A DNA stretch of 64,000 nucleotides from Alteromonas sp047556435 (GTDB lineage: Bacteria; Pseudomonadota; Gammaproteobacteria; Enterobacterales; Alteromonadaceae): NCBI RefSeq assembly GCF_047556435.1, contig NZ_CP180210.1, forward strand, positions 1,860,001 through 1,924,000. Direction: 5' to 3'. Of the stretch, positions 8,825 through 16,594 are shown piece by piece. Made by a program: the position numbers and the translations under genes. The notes beneath the pieces are model-generated. The model saw only the letters and a program-made list of their open reading frames with translations, ran no database searches and was not told the origin of the DNA. Positions within the stretch are counted from its first letter, which is position 1. Each line of letters begins with the position of its first letter.

Positions 8825-9427
8825 TTATTCGTTATTGTCTTTAGCTTCTTGTGCCCGCTTACGCAATTGCTGCGACTGCAGGTGCAAACTTGCTCTGACC
8901 AGCAGTTCCTGATCCTGTTCGCGGATACGGTTAAAAAAGAAGGCTATATGGTAGTCATTGCCAACCTGCTGGCAAGCAATAACTTCCCCAAAGCAGAAAA
9001 TGGCGGCAGCTTCTTCGTCGATAAACACTTTGATTTCTGCCAGAGTACCAACTTCCATGGCTTCGGAACTGCTCACTAACATGCCTCCACCACCAAACTT
9101 CACCGTTTGCAGCCGATGCTTTTCATCATCTTGCTGATGCAGAACAAACGACATTATAAGGTCAATTTTACGTGACTGATGGTTAAGAAAATCGGTCAGT
9201 GCCTGGGCGTGATCGCCCAGCTGTCGAAGGGGACGCAGTGCCTTGGTTTCAATATCTGCCATCTCACTGGCGATGCGAAAGGCATAGGGCATGCGGTCTT
9301 CGAGTTCGCTGATGGCAGGGAGGCCATCGCCGTCTTTCAGCGGCACAATATTTACATTAAGCGCATGAGCAATCATAAAATACTCATCGAATTGGGCTTG
9401 TTTCTGCTCCAGCGTTAGCGTGTCCAT
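8825..9427 (-). CDS. PilZ-like domain protein
   Basis: About 200 residues, cytoplasmic. A helical N-terminal half (MDTLTLEQKQAQFDEYFMIA onward) is followed by a beta-rich PilZ-like half: KIDLIMSFVLHQQDDEK, VKFGGGGMLVSSSEAMEVG, AIFCFGEVIAC. The usual c-di-GMP-binding signatures (RxxxR and DxSxxG) are not evident: the DxSxxG site reads KFGGGG. It may therefore be a PilZ fold that does not bind c-di-GMP. I chose the ATG at 9427 because GGAGA lies just upstream; an in-frame start at 9526 adds 33 unconvincing residues. It is upstream of mfd on the same strand. Confidence 0.6.
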   Translation of the reverse strand: MDTLTLEQKQAQFDEYFMIAHALNVNIVPLKDGDGLPAISELEDRMPYAFRIASEMADIETKALRPLRQLGDHAQALTDFLNHQSRKIDLIMSFVLHQQDDEKHRLQTVKFGGGGMLVSSSEAMEVGTLAEIKVFIDEEAAAIFCFGEVIACQQVGNDYHIAFFFNRIREQDQELLVRASLHLQSQQLRKRAQEAKDNNE

Positions 9428-9501
9428 ATTGTCTCCAACCACCAAAATCTTGTGCGTACAGTAGCTTACACGTAGTATACATACATTACGAGCAATCCGC
9501 C

Positions 9502-9531
9502 GATATGTGGTCACTTCCGGTTTCACATATC
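9502..9531. promoter_or_regulatory. Perfect 8-bp inverted repeat, possible operator
   Basis: GATATGTG (9502-9509) and CACATATC (9524-9531), perfect arms with a 14-bp spacer, in the gap between the divergent PilZ-like gene and the LolC/LolE-family gene. No T-run follows, so it is not a terminator. An operator role is inference. Confidence 0.3.
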
Positions 9532-9591
9532 TGAAAACGACCGGTGCAGGATAACCTGAGCGGTACGTAAACTAAGTAAATTTGAGAAAGT

Positions 9592-10791
9592 ATGAGCCTT
9601 CCCGTACCGGCCTTTATCGCTCTTCGATACGCGACCGCAGGCAAGCAAAACAGCTTCGTTTCCTTCATTAATAAATTTTCTGTCGCTGGGATTGCACTGG
9701 GTTTGGCCGCCCTGATCATCGTGTTATCGGTCATGAATGGTTTTGAAAGCCAGTTAAAACAACGTGTGTTGGGCATAGTACCTCAGGTCGTCGCCTATGC
9801 ACCTTTAACGGGCGATACCATTGATAACCTGCCCGGAGTACGTGCGGCGATGCCATTTCGTGAAGCTGAGGGTGTGATTCAATCGCGACAGGGACTGCGT
9901 GGGGTGCAGATCCACGGTGTCAATGGCAGCGTCATGGCAAACCAGAGTATTGTCAGCAACAACCTGCTGACAGGCCGGTTTTCTGAACTCACCGAGCGTT
10001 CTTTTCATGTCATTATCGGACGGGCGCTTGCTACTCAGCTAGACGTGCGTCCCGGCGACAGGCTTCGTGTGATGGTAGCGGGGGCAAGTATCTATACGCC
10101 GTTTGGCAGAATGCCCAGTCAGCGACTGGTCACCGTATCGGGCATTTATGATTTGGGTTCACAGATGGACAGCAAAGTCGTTTATATGTCGTTGCCTGAC
10201 TTGACGCGTCTCATGCGTTTGCGTGCGGATTCCCCGACAACAACAAGATTGTTTCTTAATGACGCGTTTACCTACCAGCAGGTCGTCGACGCCCTGGATA
10301 GTCTTGCGATCAGCTCTGACAACTGGCGTAGCCGGCAGGGACCGCTGTTCGACGCCGTAAAGATGGAAAAGAATATGATGTTTCTTATGCTGCTGCTCAT
10401 TATCGCAGTAGCAGCGTTTAATATTGTCTCGGCGTTGGTCATGGTTGTCAGTGAGAAGCAGGGCGATATTGCTATTCTGCAGACACAGGGAATGACTGGC
10501 AGGCGGATGATGTCTGTATTTATGTTAAACGGCCTTTTTAACGGCGTGAAAGGGGCATTAATAGGACTGGTAGCCGGTGTAGGTATTGTAATTAACCTGA
10601 ATACACTGCTGGGACTGTTTGGAATTCCATTAGCATTGTCGGCTGATGGCGCTGGCGTGCCTGTTGTGCTGCAATGGTCTCAAGTTGTTATGGTGACCGT
10701 TTTTTCTCTTGTGCTATGTGTACTTGCAAGTTTGTATCCGGCAACCCGCGCCATGCGGGTCAATCCAGCAACGGCTTTACAGAATGAGTAA
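9592..10791 (+). CDS. LolC/LolE family lipoprotein-releasing permease
   Basis: A 399-residue inner-membrane protein. The N-terminal helix after SLPVPAFIALRYAT, the motif LSVMNGFESQLKQRVLGIVPQ, a large periplasmic domain (about residues 50-265), and three C-terminal helices with SALVMVVSEKQGDIAILQTQGM fit LolC/LolE. These proteins pull lipoproteins from the inner membrane and pass them to LolA, using the ATPase LolD. Neither lolD nor the second permease is adjacent, which is unusual. It may work as a homodimer with a LolD encoded elsewhere. Start is an ATG at 9592. Confidence 0.85.
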   Translation: MSLPVPAFIALRYATAGKQNSFVSFINKFSVAGIALGLAALIIVLSVMNGFESQLKQRVLGIVPQVVAYAPLTGDTIDNLPGVRAAMPFREAEGVIQSRQGLRGVQIHGVNGSVMANQSIVSNNLLTGRFSELTERSFHVIIGRALATQLDVRPGDRLRVMVAGASIYTPFGRMPSQRLVTVSGIYDLGSQMDSKVVYMSLPDLTRLMRLRADSPTTTRLFLNDAFTYQQVVDALDSLAISSDNWRSRQGPLFDAVKMEKNMMFLMLLLIIAVAAFNIVSALVMVVSEKQGDIAILQTQGMTGRRMMSVFMLNGLFNGVKGALIGLVAGVGIVINLNTLLGLFGIPLALSADGAGVPVVLQWSQVVMVTVFSLVLCVLASLYPATRAMRVNPATALQNE

Positions 10792-10885
10792 CTCAGAAAT
10801 CTGACCAGTTGGTGCATTTGGCCGTGCAATATACGGCAATTTTCACTATACTCGCGGTCTTTTAAAATCCGGACCGGTAGACGAT

Positions 10886-11449
10886 ATGAAAAAGAATTTT
10901 ATCACTTCGCAGGCGCTGCTACAGGACTCATTCCGCCTGGCCTCTCAGGTATATAGTGACGGCTTTCGTCCTGACTTTATCATCGGCATCTGGCGAGGTG
11001 GTGCACCCATTGGTATCGCGGTGCAGGAATTTTTCGAGTTTAAAGACACCTCCACCGACCACATTGCAGTACGCACGTCTTCCTATTACGGCATTAACAA
11101 GCAGTCGAAAGAAATTCGCGTGCACGGCCTGCATTACCTGGTTGAGAATGCTAATGCCGGTGACAAGTTGTTGATTGTTGATGATGTGTTCGATTCAGGA
11201 CGCAGTGTAGACGCGCTGATAAAACAAATAAAAAAGCTGATGCGCCTGAATATGCCAACTGATATCCGCATTGCCTGTCCCTGGTATAAGCCCGCAAATA
11301 ATAAAACGGATATCGTGCCGGATTACTTTGTGAACAAGAGTGATGAATGGTTGGTTTTCCCACATGAAATTGCGGGATTGAGTGAAGAAGAGATAAGGGC
11401 TGGAAAATCGGAACTAGCCGATGTGATGGACATTTTGTTTGATAAATAA
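10886..11449 (+). CDS. Purine-type phosphoribosyltransferase
   Basis: A 187-residue type I phosphoribosyltransferase. The PRPP-binding motif LLIVDDVFDSGRS sits in the middle, and the N-terminal half has PDFIIGIWRGGAPIG, the PPi-binding loop region. This fits hypoxanthine/xanthine/guanine-type enzymes that salvage bases to nucleotides; the C-terminal part (WLVFPHE) also fits that group. Base specificity cannot be read. It is 94 bp after the LolC/LolE-family gene and followed by a strong terminator, so it may be transcribed alone or with that gene. Confidence 0.8.
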   Translation: MKKNFITSQALLQDSFRLASQVYSDGFRPDFIIGIWRGGAPIGIAVQEFFEFKDTSTDHIAVRTSSYYGINKQSKEIRVHGLHYLVENANAGDKLLIVDDVFDSGRSVDALIKQIKKLMRLNMPTDIRIACPWYKPANNKTDIVPDYFVNKSDEWLVFPHEIAGLSEEEIRAGKSELADVMDILFDK

Positions 11450-11500
11450 GCGTCAACAACACGCATAATGTCAGGTGACCACGACGCCCGAAGTTAAATA

Positions 11501-11525
11501 ACGCCAGCTTTTTGCTGGCGTTTTT
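11501..11525 (+). terminator. Intrinsic terminator after the phosphoribosyltransferase
   Basis: ACGCCAGC / GCTGGCGT, an 8-bp perfect stem with a TTTTT loop and a following T-run. Confidence 0.85.
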
Positions 11526-11750
11526 AATTATGACTGCGGGATCTATTGCCTGCTCGGCCAACCTTTATTGTTGCCGTACCCTTTAAAATATCATCGCGGA
11601 ACAGCCGTGGGTCAGAAACGCAGAGCCCCCAAGTGCTGCCTGACTCTTGCATCAATGTTGTGCGTCTGCCAAAAAGGTGAGGTGCCGGTATTGTGTTTTG
11701 CAGCAGGTTTACCAGCCCACATGCGAATACTGGTGAGTGGCGGCAGCCAG
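11526..11750. other. Intergenic stretch without recognised features
   Basis: With the terminator this makes a 301-bp gap between convergent genes. Short open frames are present but none has a ribosome-binding site or recognisable protein pattern. I looked for a cobalamin riboswitch because the next gene is CbiM-like, but this stretch lies downstream of that gene and lacks the box sequences in order. Confidence 0.4.
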
Positions 11751-12413
11751 TTATTTACTGCCTGGGTCAAGGTAAAACTTGTCGTGAAAGGTATATACCC
11801 ATTCTGGTTTATATACCACTAACAGTGTCATGGTTACGCCATTGATAAAGCCTTCCGGGAAAAGGATAAGCGGAATTAGCAGCATGTAATTATCAACTAC
11901 GGTATCCCAGCTATATATACCATCTATTGCATAGTAGCTGCCCAGGAACGCCAGTTTAAGTGCGATAACGATAGCGCCCGGAAAAAACGCGCACACAAAG
12001 ATATATACAAAAAGGTGGCGCGGGATCTTGTGGAACGACAACAGATAGATCAGGTAGGACACGCATACCGGCATTACTACCCCAATGAGACCATTCACGC
12101 CAAACATTTGCCAGCTTTCGTGGCCTATCGACGTTATTCCCAAGAGCGCTACCAAGCCTGCGAATAATGCATACCGGAAGCCCAATATGAGGGTCAGTGC
12201 AGTAAGCCACAGAAAGTGGACATCCAGTCCCTGAAAAATACCGGCACGGAAAACCCACATGAAGAAGGTGAGGGCAGTAGCGCCAAACACCACATGTTGA
12301 CGGGATTTACTCTCTTTTAACGCCGCAAAGGAAACATGTCGACCCACAAACAGCAATATCGCCGCCAGCACGATCAGCGCCGTTAGCTGCAGGAATGTTA
12401 GTGTTTCAAACAT
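11751..12413 (-). CDS. CbiM-like integral membrane protein
   Basis: A 220-residue protein with about six to seven membrane helices, resembling the COG3235 group distantly related to the CbiM substrate-binding component of ECF cobalt/nickel importers. Features seen: GLDVHFLWLTALTLILGF, GVNGLIGVVMPVCVSYLIY and LFPEGFINGVTMTLLV. No CbiQ/CbiO-type partners are nearby, so transport and its substrate are unproven. Its start lies 2 bp after the xthA stop, so the two are probably co-transcribed. Confidence 0.6.
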   Translation of the reverse strand: MFETLTFLQLTALIVLAAILLFVGRHVSFAALKESKSRQHVVFGATALTFFMWVFRAGIFQGLDVHFLWLTALTLILGFRYALFAGLVALLGITSIGHESWQMFGVNGLIGVVMPVCVSYLIYLLSFHKIPRHLFVYIFVCAFFPGAIVIALKLAFLGSYYAIDGIYSWDTVVDNYMLLIPLILFPEGFINGVTMTLLVVYKPEWVYTFHDKFYLDPGSK

Positions 12414-12415
12414 AT

Positions 12416-13225
12416 TCAGATTGCGTATGTCGCCCAGATAGGCGCATGATCGGATGGCTTTTCAATGCCGCGCAATTCGTAATCTATACCCGCATCTTGC
12501 AACGTATCGTGCACAGGCTGCGTGGCCAGAATTAAGTCAATACGTAGTCCACGGTTGTCGTTGAAACCTTTTGAGCGGTAATCGAACCAGCTGAACTGAT
12601 CGGTAATTTCGGGATTCAGTTTGCGAAAACTATCGTAAACTCCCCAGTCGCAGAGGGTATTCAGCCATTCCCGTTCAACGGGTAAAAAGCTGCATTTTCC
12701 GGTGCGAAGCCAGCGCTTGCGATTTTCTTCACCAATACCGATGTCCTGATCGTGATGAGAAATATTCATGTCGCCCATAATGATGACGTTTTCTTCCTTG
12801 CTGTGGCAGGTATTCAGATAGGACATCAGATCGGCGTAAAACTTTCTTTTAGCGGGGAATTTGGTGTCGTGGTTTTCGTTTTCGCCCTGCGGAAAGTACC
12901 CGTTTAAAATCGTCACGGGTTTGTCATTCCCATCTTTTAGGGTCACCATGATCATACGGCGTTGCGCGTCTTCATCATCAGTTGGAAACCCACGCTGAAC
13001 GCGTTCTGGCTCCTGTTTCGTTAACATGGCCACACCATAATGGCTTTTCTGTCCGTGAAAGCAGACGTGATACCCCATGGCTTCAACGGCCTCTACCGGA
13101 AACTGTGCGTCATGTACCTTTATTTCCTGCAGGCCAATCACGTCTGGCTGATGTTTATCGATAATGGCCTGAAGCTGATGCAGCCTGGCCCGAATACCAT
13201 TGATATTAAATGAGATGACTTTCAT
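12416..13225 (-). CDS. xthA: Exodeoxyribonuclease III
   Basis: A 269-residue AP endonuclease/3'-exonuclease of base excision repair. The family motifs are present: KVISFNINGIRARL at the N-terminus, GLQEIK with the metal-binding Glu, NGYFPQGEN, GDMNISHHDQDIG, and a C-terminal KPSDHAPI with the catalytic His. Length is standard. The gene is first in a two-gene unit with the CbiM-like protein. Confidence 0.95.
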   Translation of the reverse strand: MKVISFNINGIRARLHQLQAIIDKHQPDVIGLQEIKVHDAQFPVEAVEAMGYHVCFHGQKSHYGVAMLTKQEPERVQRGFPTDDEDAQRRMIMVTLKDGNDKPVTILNGYFPQGENENHDTKFPAKRKFYADLMSYLNTCHSKEENVIIMGDMNISHHDQDIGIGEENRKRWLRTGKCSFLPVEREWLNTLCDWGVYDSFRKLNPEITDQFSWFDYRSKGFNDNRGLRIDLILATQPVHDTLQDAGIDYELRGIEKPSDHAPIWATYAI

Positions 13226-13343
13226 GTTGTCGCTATCCTGTACTGCGTAGCCCGCTATGCTACCAAATTATTGTTTTAGTGAGGAGTCGCAAAATGTGGC
13301 GAGTTTGTTGCCATTCAACAAACGGTGACCGGCTGTTGCCGAT

Positions 13344-13928
13344 TCAGGCTGGTTCCATGGCTGTGTGCAGTCTGCTGGCAGTGTTTCTGAGCCCACTGAA
13401 CAACGCATTTGCAGACCGGCAGATTTGCTCACCTTCCTGTTCGGTGAGTGTCAGCCCGTCCACATAGTGGCGAAAACCCGCCCAGTGCTGATTGCAGCCA
13501 GATAAGGTTTGATAGTAATTCTTTGGCAGGGAGGCGGCGCCATTGCTTAGCAGCCACCGGTATATCATCTTCGCGCCCATCGACGAGCCCAACCACACAT
13601 ACCCACAAGCGATAATATCAGTGCACTGGCTGGTAAGGGGAGGGTTATTCACAAACTCAGGCGCTGTTGGTGCGTTCAGCACCAGTAAATCAGCATCCAG
13701 TGCACCGCAGACTGCACTCGCGTCAAGCATGCTCGTCACAGGATGGGTGGGTGCCTCTTGTGTCACTTGATGAATCGCACCGTGAAATGAGCGCAGCGTC
13801 AAAAGCGTGTCCGTATAACGAGAAGCAGAGAATGAATCGGTCATCAGCGCTGCGAATGGCATGGTGTCCTCAAGTGCCTGATGTTGATGCGCGGTGTGTG
13901 TTCTGAGTTGTTGCAGTACTGACGTCAT
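13344..13928 (-). CDS. bphO: Biliverdin-producing heme oxygenase
   Basis: About 194 residues. It is predicted to cleave heme to biliverdin, the chromophore needed by the divergent phytochrome. HTAHQHQALEDTMPF near the N-terminus holds the proximal heme-ligand His candidates, and the distal helix has the glycine-rich GYVWLGSSMGAKMIYRWL. I use the ATG at 13928, where homology-like sequence begins (MTSVLQQLRTHTAHQH); an in-frame start at 13988 would overlap the phytochrome promoter. Divergent pairing with the phytochrome is the strongest support for the bphO name. Confidence 0.85.
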   Translation of the reverse strand: MTSVLQQLRTHTAHQHQALEDTMPFAALMTDSFSASRYTDTLLTLRSFHGAIHQVTQEAPTHPVTSMLDASAVCGALDADLLVLNAPTAPEFVNNPPLTSQCTDIIACGYVWLGSSMGAKMIYRWLLSNGAASLPKNYYQTLSGCNQHWAGFRHYVDGLTLTEQEGEQICRSANALFSGLRNTASRLHTAMEPA

Positions 13929-14017
13929 AAAAGCCTGATAAAAATTGATCTGGGTAGAGTAAAATAATGTAAGGTATATGTTTGCCAACTATAACTACAA
14001 TACCATATGAATTCTGC

Positions 14018-16594
14018 ATGGACGAAATAGACTTTTCCGGCCCCGTCAACCTCACCAACTGTGACCGTGAACCCATTCAACATCTTGGTAAAATTCAAAG
14101 TTTCGGCTGCTTTCTGGCACTTCAGTCGGACTGGGTCGTCGCACTGTGCTCAGACAACACAGAAGACTTTTTGGGCGTTGCACCTGACCAACTGATAGGG
14201 CAGCCACTAATCGAGTGTATTGATCGACACACGCTACATGATTTACGAACCGCATTACAGTCGGCCATGATCACCGGGCGTAACGAGCGACTGTTTGAGC
14301 ACACGATCACATCAACGCAACGACGTGTTGATTTCTCCGTGCATCACAACGGCGAATTCATCATTGTGGAGATGGAAGCATGTCATGGTTCGCGAGAGTC
14401 CCATGATGTCTTCGTGCGCTCACTATTGAGCCAGTTTTATATGGTTAAATCCGGACAGGAACTGGGTGAGCTGGTTACCCAGCAGCTCAAACTAATCACG
14501 GGCTATGATCGTGTGATGCTGTACCGGTTTCTGCCTGATGGGGCTGGTGAGGTGGTAGCCGAGTCTAAAAACCCGGATTTGTCGCCGTTTCTCGGTTTGC
14601 GTTATCCCGCTACCGATATTCCAACACAGGCCAGAGCGCTGTATGTGAAAAATTTGCTGCGGGTGATTGGTGATGTCAATGACCCGACTGTTGGACTTTA
14701 CAATGACCGGCCGCAATCGCCGATTGATATGTCGTTCTCGACGTTACGTGCGGTATCGCCGATACACATCGAATACCTTAAAAACATGGGCGTAGACGCG
14801 TCCTTGTCTGTGTCCGTGATTATCAGGGGAAAGTTATGGGGGTTAATTGCCTGCCATCACTATTCGCCTAAACTTCCATCCTATTATCAGCGCACAGAGC
14901 TCGAATTATTCGCAGAGATTTTTGCTCTTGAAATGGGAGCGCGGATCGCCGCAGAACGGGACAGGGAATCGAGCCGGACCCGGGAAGTTCTGACGCAGCT
15001 GATTGCTACAATGTCTTCGCAAAACGCATTGATAGACATGCTGGAAAGCCAGTTCCCACAGTTAAAATTGCTAATTCCCTGTGATGGTATTACGGCGTTT
15101 ATCGATGGACAGACGGTTGGAGCAGATAGCCAGCTTAATGAAGAAACGTTATACCGACTGACACGGCACCTGAATACTCAGGCGCCGGGTAAGGTGATAG
15201 CGATTAATGCACTAGATAACGCTATCCCGGGTTATGACACAGACGCGCAGCGTGTGGCTGGCGTGCTGGCGGTGCCAATATCAAAAAGCCCCCGTGATTA
15301 CCTGTTGTTTTTCCGCCATGCGCAAACTCAGACAATTAAATGGGCTGGCAATCCGGAAAAAGCGGTGACACACGGGCCAAATGGCGCAAGACTGACACCA
15401 AGAGCCAGTTTTGATGTGTGGAAACAAACCCACGATAATCGCTGTCATGAATGGAGCGAGCAGAATGCAACTGATGCGGAATCGTTACGGGTAACGCTGC
15501 TTGAAATCGTTATCCGTCACGCGCAGGAGCGCGACCATATTCTGCGAGAAGCCAGTCGTAAACATGAAGTGTTAATTTCAGAATTAAACCATCGTGTAAG
15601 AAATATACTAAACCTGGTCAATGCTATTATCTTGCAGACCGATCAAAATGACCGCTCCGTTGCAGAGTTTGTCAATGTATTGACCGGCAGAATGGCAGCG
15701 TTGGCATCGGCTCATGATCAGCTTACCGCTTCTGAGTGGAGTAAAGTCAATCTCCGGCATATTCTGGAAACGGAAATAATGGCTTATATTGACCTTGAGA
15801 ACCATGTCACGCTGTCAGGACCAGATGTAGAGCTGAAGCCTGATGCCGCCACACCTATTGTGCTGGTTATGCATGAAATGTTTACCAATGCAGCCAAGTA
15901 CGGGGCGCTAGCGGCGTCGCTAGAGAAGGGGAAAGTGTCAGTTCAGTGGACCTTCGAAAAAGGCCACGGTCTGACACTCAGATGGGAGGAAACCGGCGGG
16001 CCGCCAGTGTCGCCTCCTAAGCGTGAAGGGTTCGGCATGACACTTATCCGGTCTGTCATTCCACATGAATTGGGTGGTTGTCTGGATATTGATTTTGCTC
16101 CGGTTGGCGTTAACGCGTCGATATTTATTCCCGAACGTTATGTCACCGCTTATAAAGCACCGTCTGATGAGGCCACCAAAGTGCTCACAGAGACGGTAAC
16201 AACAGAAACCTCGACGCTTCCAGAACGAGCGCTGGTAGTGGAAGACAGTCTTGTTATTGCACTCGATATGCAGGCGAAACTCAAAAGAATGGGGATTACG
16301 CAGGTCGCTGTAGCAGGTACTATCGAGACGGCGCGGACGCAGTTGCAAAAGCTACAGCCAGGCTTAGTGGTTTTTGACATTCATCTGGGGAAGGAAACCA
16401 CGCTGGGACTATTGCAGGAAGTCATCGAAAATCACACGCCATGTTTGATTGTCAGTGGGTACGGTGAACAACTTAAGCTGCCATCCCGTTATGATGCGGT
16501 TCCCATAGTCTCCAAGCCGGTTTCTGAACAGAATCTTCAGCATATCGTATCAACCTTGTTTCCATCGCACCCAGAAAATAGGAAAACTGAATGA
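14018..16594 (+). CDS. bphP: Bacteriophytochrome HWE-type histidine kinase with receiver domain
   Basis: About 858 residues. Numbering from the ATG at 14018: PAS (1-110) with the biliverdin-binding Cys15 in TNCDREPI; GAF (about 125-305) with YPATDIP (197-202; PASDIP is the usual form) and CHH (279-281); PHY (about 325-490) with the tongue motif PRASF (461-465); an HWE/HisKA_2 kinase with ELNHRVRN (His525) and WEE (from 656); and a C-terminal receiver with Asp787. It should sense red/far-red light and autophosphorylate. A TTG at 13982 with AAGG upstream is an alternative start. Its stop overlaps the next gene (ATGA), which encodes the likely output protein. Confidence 0.92.
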   Translation: MDEIDFSGPVNLTNCDREPIQHLGKIQSFGCFLALQSDWVVALCSDNTEDFLGVAPDQLIGQPLIECIDRHTLHDLRTALQSAMITGRNERLFEHTITSTQRRVDFSVHHNGEFIIVEMEACHGSRESHDVFVRSLLSQFYMVKSGQELGELVTQQLKLITGYDRVMLYRFLPDGAGEVVAESKNPDLSPFLGLRYPATDIPTQARALYVKNLLRVIGDVNDPTVGLYNDRPQSPIDMSFSTLRAVSPIHIEYLKNMGVDASLSVSVIIRGKLWGLIACHHYSPKLPSYYQRTELELFAEIFALEMGARIAAERDRESSRTREVLTQLIATMSSQNALIDMLESQFPQLKLLIPCDGITAFIDGQTVGADSQLNEETLYRLTRHLNTQAPGKVIAINALDNAIPGYDTDAQRVAGVLAVPISKSPRDYLLFFRHAQTQTIKWAGNPEKAVTHGPNGARLTPRASFDVWKQTHDNRCHEWSEQNATDAESLRVTLLEIVIRHAQERDHILREASRKHEVLISELNHRVRNILNLVNAIILQTDQNDRSVAEFVNVLTGRMAALASAHDQLTASEWSKVNLRHILETEIMAYIDLENHVTLSGPDVELKPDAATPIVLVMHEMFTNAAKYGALAASLEKGKVSVQWTFEKGHGLTLRWEETGGPPVSPPKREGFGMTLIRSVIPHELGGCLDIDFAPVGVNASIFIPERYVTAYKAPSDEATKVLTETVTTETSTLPERALVVEDSLVIALDMQAKLKRMGITQVAVAGTIETARTQLQKLQPGLVVFDIHLGKETTLGLLQEVIENHTPCLIVSGYGEQLKLPSRYDAVPIVSKPVSEQNLQHIVSTLFPSHPENRKTE

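Noticed and set aside
11526..11750. Possible cobalamin riboswitch near the CbiM-like gene
   Set aside because: A few GCCACT- and GGTGAG-like words occur, but the conserved boxes are not in order and the stretch is downstream, not upstream, of the gene.
11568..11822. Open frame of 84 codons downstream of the phosphoribosyltransferase
   Set aside because: It overlaps the end of the CbiM-like gene on the other strand and has no coding features.
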